From assembly GCA_037576215.1 (NCBI GenBank), contig JBANDB010000003.1:3720001-3784000 (forward strand): 64,000 nt of DNA, in the 5' to 3' direction. Both the position numbers and the translations under genes were made by a program. The notes below the pieces were generated by a model. The model saw nothing but the letters and a program-made list of their open reading frames with translations, ran no database searches and was not told where the DNA came from. Below, piece after piece: positions 1 to 11,319 of this stretch; the first letter of the stretch is position 1; each line of letters starts with the position of its first letter. Source of the DNA: Armillaria gallica (lineage: Eukaryota > Basidiomycota > Agaricomycetes > Agaricales > Physalacriaceae).

Positions 1-486
1 GTAAAACGAAATATTCGTGCATCAATTTGGAAAGCCAACAGATTTTGGAGCAATGAGAAATTAGTACCCTTTCTAACATTCACATCGGACTGACTTTTGA
101 AACTGTGCTCTATATTCTTAGCATGCCACGGAGTGGTCCAGTGTAGCAATACATTGATGCAGAAGTTCAGAAGAAATATTACATCATCTACCGCAGGACA
201 CTAGATTCTGAAAGAAGAGACTCTTCAGACTCACGAACGCCAGTGCTTAGTTCCGAGAAATACGGAGCAAACATGGATACAATTTGACGTCAGAGATAGG
301 ACAGACACAGGCAAATCGTGAGATTTACAGCCAAGGGTACGAAGCAGGCAATGACAACAAAGAGCTACAAAGTCCAACACGGCAGACCAGAATCCAGAAC
401 ATAAGCAACATCGTGAACGTATTGAGCAAGGAATGAGACATGCAGCAGGGTCCAGAAGCAAACAGTCATGTAGAAGCGACCGGAAA
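1..486. other. Left edge, no gene seen
   Basis: This stretch holds the 3' flank of the minus-strand HMG-like gene that ends at 487. The open frames here are short, overlap on opposite strands and have no recognisable domain. It may hold the 3' UTR of that gene. Confidence 0.5.
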
Positions 487-979
487 TCAAAGGTCGCTGC
501 TGGGGGCGCTCTCCTTGTCTGATGAGCGCGGTGGTGACGACGACGACGACGGCTCGGATGATGAGCCAGGCTTAGCAGCCTTTTTCTTCTTCGGTCTCGG
601 AGCCTTGCCTCGGTTGGGATTCTCAGGAGAGTCTCTCCATATTACAGCAACCTGGATGTATGCGCATATAGTCGGGTAGAGACACGAAGCAAACCGAGAA
701 CGAACCTCCTTCATCGCATCCGTGGCGGATCTATCAGGATTCTGTACCTTCCAAAGCTTCAATTGGACCGACATGAACTGTTGGTATTTTGAAGGTTCGC
801 GTGGAATCTTGTCTTCCTTGACTGCCCTGGAATGGGCGTAATGTCGACGAGTGAAAGGCGCATATACTCACCAGTTTTGGTCTTGGTGGACGCGGCTTTG
901 ACAGAGGAATCTAAGAGAAAGTGAGTAGCCAGTTTTTTGAGAGAGGCACAGAACTAATACCTTTGATAGCTTTCGGCAT
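487..979 (-). CDS. Small HMG/YABBY-like nuclear protein
   Basis: Four predicted exons (979-961, 910-872, 821-706, 651-487) give about 112 residues. The protein starts MPKAIK, has a short basic linker, then a block REPSKYQQFM...NPDRSATDAMKEV...WRDSPENPN. This matches the HMG/YABBY-like fold common in fungi, where an R-P-S-x-Y-x-x-F opening and a W-x-x-x-PENPN ending frame one DNA-binding unit. The tail is Lys-rich (PKKKK) followed by a Ser/Asp run, which suggests a nuclear protein. The third intron (705-652, 54 nt) is a multiple of three without a stop, so an unspliced reading also stays open. I prefer splicing because it brings the conserved MKEV and the W-x-D segment together. Its start is 270 bp from the divergent secreted-glycoprotein gene. 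DNA targets are unknown. Confidence 0.7.
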
Positions 980-1249
980 GACTGACACGACTTTGGGGGT
1001 ACTTGGAGAGAGATGGCGGTGGTACGAGGTTAAGCTGAGACGCGTCAAAAAATGGAAGCGCGTCAGACTCATACGTGTTTCAAGTTGATCACGTGAATGT
1101 GGTCTGTGCGCAACACGTGTAATTCAAAGTCCGCTGATGTCAGTATTTCAACTCGACTCGACTGCGTAACGACACCCAGTAACGTCCGCCCTTTCGGGTT
1201 CTATTTTCGCTCTTATTTTTTTCCCTCCCGAGGCAATTCTCTTTTTGGC

Positions 1250-2563
1250 ATGGCCGCCGTCATTCTTTCTTTTGCAGTCGCTGCGCTTTCGGCCCCCTCC
1301 GTTGTAGCCCAAGCTGTTACTGGGACTTTTCCCGCAACGCCCCTAGCATCGAAGCATTATGCTTACCCTTCTGAAATAGTACGCTTCACATTCTTCACAT
1401 CTGCATTCTTGATTTTGAGCGCAAATCATAGCCCTATAAAGTTGATACCGATGAAGGCCTGATTCGTGGAACCCAATTTGGTTACAACCAGTGCAACTCG
1501 ACCACAGAAAACCAAGACTCGCTTTGCCAAACGTCTTTTTTGAACGCCCTTGATGGTAAATATCTCTGCTTTGTCTACGCTTTCTCTTTCTAAGACTCCA
1601 TTCAAAGATTTCTGCCTGTGGGCTCCCTCTAAGCCAAACAGCACCATCGCCGACACTGAGGGCGAAGAGGTTGCGTGGTGTACCAAAAAAGGCCGTGGGA
1701 CACGTTTGATGCCAGAGGGTACTTTGAAAGGTGTTCAGTTCATGAAGACACCTGGGTATCTTCAGGTTGTTGGTTTCATTGACCAGACAAAAATTAATAT
1801 CCAAGATGGCGATTTCGGAGGTGAACTTGATCCTCATGGTGCTGATCTCGTAAGTCCACCCGTCCTTTACAACATTCTCCATATTGATAGTCATTTTTAG
1901 CGTGGAAACCCTATGGGCGGTCTCGTGTACAGTTTCGGCTGGAGCGGTAACAACAATACTTTCACGCAAGCTATTGAATGGCACAAGTGCGCCTTTCTCT
2001 CGAACCGCTGTGATCTTCTTACTAAAGGTTTTTTTAGCTTCATGGGTGGTGACTCCTTTTGCTTCAAGGTTTGTGATCCTTCTGGCCCCAACCCAGCCGA
2101 TCTTTGTCAACACATTTACGACCGTATCGGTTGTGCCTACAACGCACCCAACAACGCTCAGCAAGGCGTCTTCGAGTCCTGCCAGGGTGACAACCAGGAT
2201 CCTCCCGGTATCTATACCTCAGGCGGCGTTGTCATGACTTACACTCAGCCTGCCGAATCCCTTGGCGCCATCACTGCCATTCCGTACACCGCGAGGATAC
2301 CCGCATCCAGCAACTGTGTCACGTTCGCAAGCACCGCCTTGTTTACTGACGGACCAACCATAACCAGTAGCTCATCTACCTCTGCGAATACCTCAGGATC
2401 CACGTCGAGAGGCGGTTCGACTGGTGCTTCTGGTAGTAGCCGTACAGCCACCAGCACCGCCTCTGGTGCCGGCGCATCGTCGACTGGCAATGGCGCTACC
2501 CAGATGACGATTTCAGGTATTGCGCTGTTGTCTATTGTTCTGTCTGCTGTGTACCTTTCATGA
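1250..2563 (+). CDS. Secreted GPI-type glycoprotein, macrofage-activating-glycoprotein-like
   Basis: Four exons (1250-1378, 1432-1555, 1608-1849, 1901-2563) give about 385 residues. The N-terminus is a signal peptide (MAAVILSFAVAALS...). The body holds several Cys, including a CVFK/CFKVCDP-type region (FCFKVCDPSG) and an LCQHIYDRIGC segment. These resemble basidiomycete proteins annotated as macrofage-activating glycoprotein; that name rests on memory of the family and I know no enzyme activity for it. The last 80 residues are a Ser/Thr/Gly-rich, probably O-glycosylated stalk. It is followed by a hydrophobic tail (ISGIALLSIVLSAVYLS) ending at the stop, as in GPI-anchor signals. The likely site is the cell wall or plasma membrane outer face. 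The second intron boundary (acceptor at 1430-1431) was chosen because it alone keeps the frame. Confidence 0.75.
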
Positions 2564-3052
2564 GTTACGCACCGTTCGCCCTTCAGACATTTGTTGCCTC
2601 ATGACTTTCAGACCATCGTCACTCGTTTACCCGTGATTCACTTTGTTTACTTGGCCGTATTCTACACACATGGACCACTAGCGTTTCTCTTCCCGTAGCA
2701 CAGTGTTAATTAGTATTTCTCTACTCGGTGTAGTTGGCAACTGTATCCCGGACAATTTACATTGGCAGTACTGAATTTACGAACGTAAATTTACTGTGAT
2801 GCCGGCCGATGAGACATGTGGGGTGACGTGATTAAATACCCTGCGGAGCCGCCCATATTTCTCCAGTGCTTCTTGAGCCTTTCTACCAATCACTGCCACT
2901 GAAAGTACTCCTTTCTCTTCCTTTCTCTTGCGGGTGAATACGCCTTTGTCTAGCACCGTATATTTAACTGCAACCATTCTGCAGTTTGGGCGCGTCTCAC
3001 GCTCCTCACGTTACCCTAGTGCAATCTAATTCTCACTCTTTGACGACACGAG
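2564..3052. other. Intergenic gap between glycoprotein and PSD genes
   Basis: About 490 bp lie between the glycoprotein stop and the PSD start on the same strand. They should hold the 3' UTR of the first gene and the promoter of the second. I see no clear TATA box and no further open frame worth reporting. Confidence 0.5.
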
Positions 3053-6000
3053 ATGGCTCCCAAGGCAATGAAGTTCAAGCGTGCCCTCAAGAGCGCTGCA
3101 CGCTTTCCTGTTCGCGGTGCTGGCACTCTCGTCGGTGGCGGTCGTGGGAGCGGGCGCAATACGATTTCGCCTATCACAGGAGAGGACCCCATAGTGATCC
3201 TCAGGCTTCAGATTCTTGGCTGCAAGGACATGTTGTCTAAGGATAGGAACGGAGCTAGTGATCCGTGCGTATACAGTCTCATCTCACTATCGTGTGACAG
3301 GAACTTACTATGTGCCGGTAGATTCATCGTCGTGTCTGTGTTGAACTCACGATTCCAGACTCCTGTGGCGAAGAAGACACTTCAGCCAATTTATGCGCCC
3401 AAGGATGCCACTTTTGACTTTCCCATCTATCTGTCCCTGGCCGATAGGTTGGGTGTCTTGGAGATGGTGGCTTGGGATAAGGATATGTTGATGAAGAAAG
3501 ACTACATGGGCGAAGTTGCTTTGCCCCTGGAGGACTGGTTTGCAAATAGCAGGCCGTACGGCTTTGATGAGCCAGGTAACACGGTATGTCAATCGTTTTG
3601 CTTATCGGACGCGCGTGTCAAGCCAGAATCATTCAGGCGTTCTCATTAAACCTTGTTTCGACAAGAGATAGAATGAAAGCTGCCGGGTCCGTGCAAGTTA
3701 AACTGGGTTTCGTCTCGCTGCCCAAAACACAGATCCTTCTGGAGTTTGACGAGATCTTCTCAGAACTCATCAGACGTTCTCGACCTTCTTTGGTATCTGC
3801 ACCACCAGTAAGTCCCGGAAGTCTGCCGAAGTATGTGCTTCATTTATATAACTTTGTAGACGGAAGGTGTTGGCACTGTGCGCTCTCACGCCGGAGTGGC
3901 TGACTACGAAGATGACGGCGGTATCTCATCGGATTCTGACTCTGACTCTTCTGACGATGAGGAGTTTGCCGACGCTCTAGACGACAACGGACCCGTCCTA
4001 ACCCCCACGCCCAATACCGCGCCCACAACCCCAGCAACTAGCTTCTCTACTGGTCCTACTTCGCCTCTTACCCCTATGAATACCCCTGCATCACAAGAGA
4101 CCGAGACCCGTCCTTCAGCTCCTCAGCTCGATTTGACACCAGCTACGCCTGTGGTGGCACCACAAAACAAGCGGTTTCCTTCACCAAAACTTGGGACACC
4201 TTCTCCCAGCTTCATGAGAATGAAGTTTTCAAGACGATCGACCTCGACCTCAAATCCGACCAGCGAGACTTCTGATACAGGGATGCCTCCAGGTACACCA
4301 GGTTCAGGCTTGGAAAAAGAGAAGAAGAAGCGGTTCAAGAAAAACTGGGGTACAAGTTCCAGTAGCACACCGGGCACAAGCAGTGGTAGCGGGAACGAAG
4401 GCGCTGGTGGACGTATGAAAAGGAAGAAGCAACCGTATAGCTTCAGCGGCCCAAATGACATCGTTGGAATCGTTATGTTAGAGATCAAGTCTGCCGAAGA
4501 TCTGCCAAAATTAAAGAACAGTGAGTAGGACTTCGTTTGCATTGGAAGAGTACTGATCCGAAGTGATCTCAATTTCGCAGTGACACGTACAGGTTGGGAT
4601 ATGGATCCCTTTGTCGTCATTTCATTTGGCAAGAAAGTTTTCCGTACTCGTGTTATTCGTCACACTCTCAGCCCTGTTTGGGACGAGAAGCTGCTCTTCC
4701 ATGTTAGGCGATATGAGACAGCTTTTAAAGTCCAGCTCACTATCTTGGATTGGGACAAACTTTCGTCCAATGATCACATTGGAGACGCCAGTTTCGACCT
4801 CAAGGAATTGTTGGATAACGCACCTCAGGCCGACGAAGGGACTGGGTTATACCCTGTCACTGACGAAGATCAAGCAATGAAGGACTTCAAGCTGCCTTTG
4901 ACAACCGGCAAAGATATGCCCTGGGAGGCCAAGCACGCTCCAGTTATCTCTGTTCGGTATGTGACTTCACCTGTTCCATGTTTCCAACTTATGTTTTTTG
5001 TTAACAGGGCCATGTACCAACCCTATGCCGCCCTCCGTCAACGCTTTTGGCGACAGTTCCTCAAGCAATATGACACTGATGACACAGGAACGTTATCTCA
5101 CATTGAGATCACTTCTATGCTGGATTCTCTCAGTTCGACTCTCACTCGCTTGACCGTCAATTCGTTTTGGACGCGTTTCAACAAAAATTCTCATACGGAT
5201 GAGTTAACCATCGCCGAAGCTATTCAATGTTTGGAAGCGGAATTAGGTCGACCTGATAGTGAAAAGAAGAGGTTAGACGCTGATGACGCTCTTCTTGACA
5301 GCAGCGTTAGTGCGACGCCCATGATTATGATGTCGGACAGAGAGGGTAATGAGCTACCACTGGACCATCTTGACTTTTCTGGGCCTCCAATGAGTATCTC
5401 CGTGGGCCCGGAAACCGGCGATGTGGTTAGCGGCGCGGAGATGAAAGCACAACCAGCTGCTTCAGGGACATATGCAACTGAGCCTGCACAGCAACCTCTT
5501 GTGCATGCTGCTTCGGGCACACCCACGGGCGAAAGCGCCGACCCTATCGGCGGAATGGTTAGGCAGGGCTCTTATTCATCTTCTGAACCCGAGGACGAGT
5601 CTTCCGGCTCCGGTACCCCCGAATCAGAGGCCGTTCCCCCGAAGAAGTCCAAGTTCAGGAGAGGGACAAAACCCAAATCAAAGTCTGGTTCTACATTGTC
5701 CGCCGCCAGCTCTTCAGGCTCCGAGGCGTCGCTCGAACGTGTTATCAATGTCAAGAATTGTCCACTTTGCCATCGACCCAGGCTCAACTCAAAGGCCGAA
5801 GTTGACATCATCACACACCTTGCCGTCTGTGCAAGCCAGGATTGGAACAAGGTTGATCGTATTGTGGTCGGAAACTTCGTTACTGCCAGCCAAGCTCAAC
5901 GGAAATGGTACACCAAGATCATCGGCAAGATTTCGAGCGGTGACTATAAGCTTGGCGCTGTAAGCATCTACTCATCATATCGATGTATCGCTCAAACGAT

Positions 6001-7250
6001 TCCAGAACTCCGCCAATATCATCGTTCAAAACAGGATGACAGGTCAGTTGGAAGAGGAGAAGATGCAGGTATACGTAAGGCTAGGTATCCGATTGTTATA
6101 CAAGGTGGGTTTAGCTCGGATTCCGATGGTATGTGATGCTCATATGAACATCAGGGGGCCAAAGGTCGAATGGAAGGCAACGGAGGTAGGTGCTTATTCC
6201 CTCACTTATAGCTAAACTTGATGTCTCCTGCGGACAGCTCGGCGCCTATTAAAATCCCTGTCGATCAAACAAGGAATCAAGTACGATGCACCTGAATCTG
6301 CCCGCGACATTCCTACCTTCATTGAATTCCACGGACTAAAGGTGGATGAGATTCTAGATCCCCTGGATTCTTTCAGTATGCTGGCCTCTCTCCTCAAAAA
6401 CTGATCGCGTGACTGATCGTTTCCCAAGAAAACTTCAACGAATTTTTTTATAGGTATGTTTCTCTGTCGCTCCACAACACATAATCATTTATAACAACAT
6501 TTTAAAGGAAATTGAAACCTTCTGCGAGGCCTATTGAGAAGCCCGATGACCCTTATCGGCTTGTCAGTGCCGCTGACTGTCGTTTGATGGCGTTTGAAAC
6601 CGTCAGCGAGGCGACTCGTCTATGGATCAAAGGTCGTGAATTTACTGTTTCTCGACTGTTGGGCGACGCATATAAGGATCAGGCTGAGCGATACAACGGC
6701 GGTGCTTTGGCTATCTTCCGACTAGCGCCTCAGGACTATCACCGATTCCACTCACCTGTAGAGGGCAAGATTGGACCCATGAAGTACATTGCCGGCGAGT
6801 ACTATACAGTTAATGTAAGCGAAAGGCTTCGTCTTCCATGGATTACGAGCGCTCATTGTGTGTTTCCGCCAGCCTCAAGCGATCAGAACGGCTCTGGACG
6901 TTTACGGAGAGAATGCGCGTAAGATCGTTCCCATTGATAGCCCTCACTTTGGCCGCGTGATGGCTGTTTGTGTTGGTGCCATGATGGTTGGAACTATTGC
7001 AACAACTGTGAAAGAAGGCGATTATGTTCAACGGGGCCAAGAATTCGGGTATTTTGCTTTCGGTAAGCTTTCATATTCAGCCAGACACTGGACCGTATCT
7101 TATTTTCTGCTAGGTGGATCCACCATTGTTGTACTATTCGAAAAGGGTGCGGTGGAGTGGGACGAAGATCTGTTAATTAACGGTCGGGCCGCACTCGAAA
7201 CTCTTGTTCGTGTTGGGATGGGCATCGGCACAGGTGTCAAGAGGGGATAG
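3053..7250 (+). CDS. Phosphatidylserine decarboxylase, C2-C2-EF-hand type (Psd2-like)
   Basis: This enzyme decarboxylates phosphatidylserine to phosphatidylethanolamine. Thirteen exons (3053-3264, 3322-3583, 3637-3807, 3860-4520, 4581-4956, 5008-5959, 6006-6104, 6155-6185, 6238-6375, 6429-6453, 6508-6814, 6873-7062, 7114-7250) join in one frame of about 1186 residues. Order: basic N-terminus, C2 domain (about 45-150), acidic/Pro-Thr-rich linker, second C2 (about 417-540, with [12 protein letters not shown]), EF-hand-like [12 protein letters not shown] (about 580), Ser-rich linker, a CPLC...H...C finger-like motif (about 808), and the catalytic domain (about 880-1186). The pyruvoyl processing site is GGST near 1142-1145, where self-cleavage before Ser forms the cofactor. 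Fungal Psd2-type enzymes sit on Golgi/endosome membranes rather than mitochondria, and no mitochondrial presequence is seen here. Exon 10 is only 25 nt. Confidence 0.93.
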
Positions 7251-9570
7251 AAGCGAACTTCTGAATATATTTTGTAGAAGTATATATAAGTAGTTAATCC
7301 GGATAATTAAAATCTACGGATCGACCGGAGACTTGTAGGTTGCGACCTACAAAATGCCAGCGTTATGTTACTATCCGGAGATGGTGGATTTCGAAGTTCG
7401 GGGTGCGAAATGTGAAGGAAGGAAGCCTGGCCTCAGGCATGTTATACATGTTATAGCACCACCGATCATGACGCATGATCATCAACATGAATAACCTGAT
7501 CGGCAATGACTTTCATGAAAAATCAGCCTCATAATGTAAGAGGCATTAGGATCTTTCCAGGAGCGTACGTCCCCGTCATGATAAAGAAGTGTGAGGCTTC
7601 GCCTCTCTCATGGCACTGACAGTCATTCCTTGTTTGGTTCTCGTATGGACTTTCTACTTGTTTTCCCGCGGAGATTCCGTGGTAACTGTATATTTCGTAG
7701 TTATTCTCCATGACGCGTTCGCCGCAGATGCAATTTATTCTTGCCACTCACTTTGTTTGAGAATAGCTCGACGGTTCTAATAGACACGAGCTTCGAGTTT
7801 CGCTAGTATATGGAGCCCATCGAAACCATATGGGTACAACCCTGGGAACTACGTTGACAATATTTCGAACGGCCGTCGCGATGTTCGTTTCGATAGTTCG
7901 ATGCCGCCTTCAGCGAATCTCCTTATGCACGAGACGTCGTTGCTATCAGTTTCATATTTTTACACTGATAAACGGCCCAGTGTTTTCACAAATGACAATG
8001 AAACTCCAATTGATATTATCAATGCTGCGCTGAGCCTTGGACGCTGATATGATCAGCCTGCCAGACCGTTCCGACGTTATAACCCCGCCCGACTACATTC
8101 AATGCATTAGACTCGAACCTTGGACTACGCTTCAGCAGGATATATCCATATGGCTAATCCTGGATTGTTGAATCAATCCAAACAGAGAATCTAGACGGCC
8201 GGAAAATAACCAACTTGGCCATATACTAAGTTAGCGCTTTGTCCGGTTAGAGTTTCACCAATGAGCCTAAGGCTCAAATTGACGCGATTGGCCGGGACGA
8301 TATTCGCTTTTCTATCATTTCCCTTTCTATCTCACGAATCAAGTTTGATGCTAACGGGTATAAATACATCTATATTTCGGGTCTTAGCAATGTAGTATCA
8401 GAGCATAAAAAGAACCATTGAGCGGCAGGAATACTAACACAATTCCCGCTTTCCTTGTTACTATACGGCACCACACGCCAAGGAAATGCATCAAGTCTCA
8501 CGGCGAGTATTGGTATGGGACAACATCGTTTTTGGTCTAATGCTTCCTGGGTAGTCAGTACGTACCTTCTGCGGCTGGAAGATAACTCCTACATCAGAAA
8601 TTTCCTCCATGGGAGTATTGGGGTGGACGGTGGCTATCTTCGGTACAATTTTAGCAATCCCATGTCCATATCTCACTCATTACTAGCGCCACTACTAACC
8701 TTTACTAAGTAACCCCAATTCGTCATCATCTTCAGGCTATTCCTCGAAGAGCGGAACAAGATAGATGATCATTTGACGCGGGCTAAGAGGTGAGAAAGGG
8801 GGAAGTGTGGGTTTTCCAGAAAATACCATCCGCAGTGGGCCGTGGCACCACCGTGCGGATTGAAAAGAGGTATCATTTCTTCAATTGAGTCGTCCCTAGG
8901 TAAGAAGTATGATGGTTCAAGGTATCTTGCCAACCGTACGACTCCAGCATTCTGCGGGGCACGTTTGTCACCCCAAATCGTGGCCGAAGCTATGCCCTGA
9001 GATGTAATAGATAAGTGGTCTGAAATGTATTCTTTCTGCTTTCTACAACCCTTTCGCCTCGTGTCCCTGAGAGCGCAAACCATAACTTCTTGATATATGG
9101 CCGCAATTACGAACCTCGCCACGTCAATGCGAGTTCCGCGTCTTATTGGGCCGCCACCTGTTTGATTTATAGGGACAAAGGAGTGAAGCTCACCAATCGA
9201 AGTGGAATCACAGCTCGCTTGACAGAGTCTCACGGCTTTGCGTTGCTTACCATCGCTATATTCCCGCACAAGTTCATCGCAAGATCGATTTTCCCGAGCT
9301 GTGTATGCTTTCATTCTGTTCGTTCTGATGGATATCGTCGGTATCATCCACGCGCACTACGCTTTCGATTCGTTGATGGTGATCCTTGAATACCGTAACT
9401 TCTACTGTGACGGAGTCTGAGAAGTACTTAGAATGGAGTCGACCATATTCCCGGCTTGTGTCTATCATAAGTCATCAAGCAGATTGAACCATCGATGTAA
9501 CACATAGTCACACTCGCAAATATAGTGTATTGGAAGGTGCGGGGACCATGGGAAAGAAGACAGGAAGAAT
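7251..9570. other. Gene-poor gap, no supported gene
   Basis: About 2.3 kb separate the PSD stop and the Rpt4 stop. The first part holds the PSD 3' end with a TATATAAG stretch and an 8-bp perfect inverted repeat at 7333-7352. The longest open frame is on the minus strand at 8769-9347 (192 codons). Its C-terminal half (RYLEPSYFLPRDDS...) reads like real protein, but I recognise no family and see no splice partner. It could be a decayed gene or chance. Confidence 0.45.
7333..7352. repeat. Short perfect inverted repeat (8-bp arms)
   Basis: Arms TTGTAGGT and ACCTACAA are separated by a 4-nt loop, 80 bp after the PSD stop codon. It could form a hairpin in the PSD 3' region or be a relic of a small mobile element. 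Nothing else in the flanks decides between these. Confidence 0.5.
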
Positions 9571-11202
9571 TTATGCGGAATACTCCAGTTTAGCTGTGAA
9601 ATTCAAAAATTAGTAAATATAGGCTAGAAGGAAACGGAAGGACAGACTTTCGTGCTTCTTTGCATCGCTAACCTTCCTTGCCGCTTTCGTCAAATCCTCT
9701 TGATTCACGAATTCTCTAAGAAAAGATAAATATTATAGTCAATTCTTGGAAGAACCGGGAAAACAGAAAACAGAAAACCCACCTGTCATCTCTTATGGCA
9801 AACATCCCCCCTTCAGTTATAACATTGCGCAAATCCGCACCGTTGAATCCATCCGTCAGCTGGTTAAGGTTGGTATTAATAGCGACTCTTAATGTGGAAC
9901 CCGAACGTACCTTGACAATAGCCTCGTAGTCGATCTCGCCGCCCTTATTTACGGGGGCAGCATGGATTTTGAGAATCTCAAGTCTTGCCTGCTCATTGGG
10001 TAGTGGCACTTCAATCTTCCTGTCTAAACGACCTGGACGAAGGAGGGCAGGATCCAATGTATCCGGCCGATTCGTAGCCATGATGAGCTTCGTCTGTCCT
10101 AAGGAATCGAAGCCATCCATTTGATTTAGCAGCTGTTCAAATCATCAGTGACACTAGTAGCATGCAAGTGATACAGAAGCTCACTTCCATGAGGGTCCTC
10201 TGAATCTCCCTGTCTGCACTTGTACCTTCGGAGAACCGTCTTCCACCGATAGCATCGATCTCATCCATGAAGATAACGCAAGGCTCGTGGTCTCGGGCAT
10301 AGCCAAACATCTCTCGTACGACTCGGGCACTCTCGCCGATGTACTTGTCTACTATAGCAGACGAAACAACTTTGAGGAAGTTCGTTTGTAGGGTAGCTGC
10401 GACAGCACGCGCCAGAAGAGTCTTGCCAGTCCCGGGAGGACCATAAAGTAGGACACCTTTCGGAGGTTTAATTCCGACACGTTGGAAGAGCTCAGGGTTC
10501 AGAAGGGGAAGTTCGATAATCTGTGACGCGTAAACTCAAAAATAGAGCGCGACAAAAGAAGATTTGTTTCTCACCTCACGCAATTCACGAACCTGCTCCC
10601 CCAAGCCACCAATACCGGCAAACGAGGCTCCACCAGGGTCTTCCAGACTCATCTTGTACACAAGAGGGTCAACTTCACGGGGTAGTATGCGCATGATGGT
10701 AAGGGTCGTCATGTCAAGAGATACGCGAGTGCCATTTTTGAGTTTGGCGGCGGGTAGGGCTGGGCGGTATGAAACGACGTAACGAGGACCCGATGATGCT
10801 TTCACTATGACTAGAAAATGGCACAAAATGGTGAGTGTAGATAATGGGCGATGTAGACAACGCTTACACCGGTCATCGTCCAACTGCTTCATGACCTCGC
10901 CGATTATTTGCCCTACGGATTGTACAGCTTTGATGTCGTCCTCAGTCTTCTCGTATTCCTTCTCCAAGTCTTTGAGCGAAAAACGGACTGATAGACGTGA
11001 GCCACCGAATACGCTGCGAAGATACTTTAACCTCACGAGTTTTCAGATTCTCGCTACTCGATTCGTGGTGTCGCATTTTCTGACCGAAGGAATTTCAGTG
11101 AAGAAGTCAAGAACAAGATAAGGTAGCTACCTCACGATAGCTCTGCAACGCATCCTTCCGCCGCTGGTCCATGCTGCCAGAGGACGTTGAGGGTGCCTCC
11201 AT
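9571..11202 (-). CDS. RPT4: 26S proteasome regulatory ATPase Rpt4
   Basis: Rpt4 (PSMC6/S10b) is one of six AAA+ ATPases in the base of the 26S proteasome, which unfolds ubiquitinated substrates. Nine exons (11202-11131, 11079-11037, 10987-10868, 10810-10575, 10520-10185, 10132-9911, 9859-9783, 9715-9648, 9593-9571) give about 398 residues, normal for the family. The N-terminal coiled coil ([20 protein letters not shown]) is followed by an OB segment ([10 protein letters not shown]) and [10 protein letters not shown]. The AAA module has Walker A GPPGTGKT, Walker B VIFMDEID and the second-region [10 protein letters not shown]. The end KHETKLEYSA fits Rpt4. The join CGGT|gtaagc at 10868 and the last 23-nt exon were chosen because they restore the family sequence. 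The start lies 117 bp from a divergent gene, so one short region probably drives both. Confidence 0.95.
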
Positions 11203-11319
11203 TGTTGTCGATGTAACTTAACAAGAAAGCTGATGACGCGTCGACCGCGATGTCACGGATCGCCGGGCCGGGACTCTGATTACTCTTTCCATCAGTTCCG
11301 CACTGAAAATTTACTCAAA

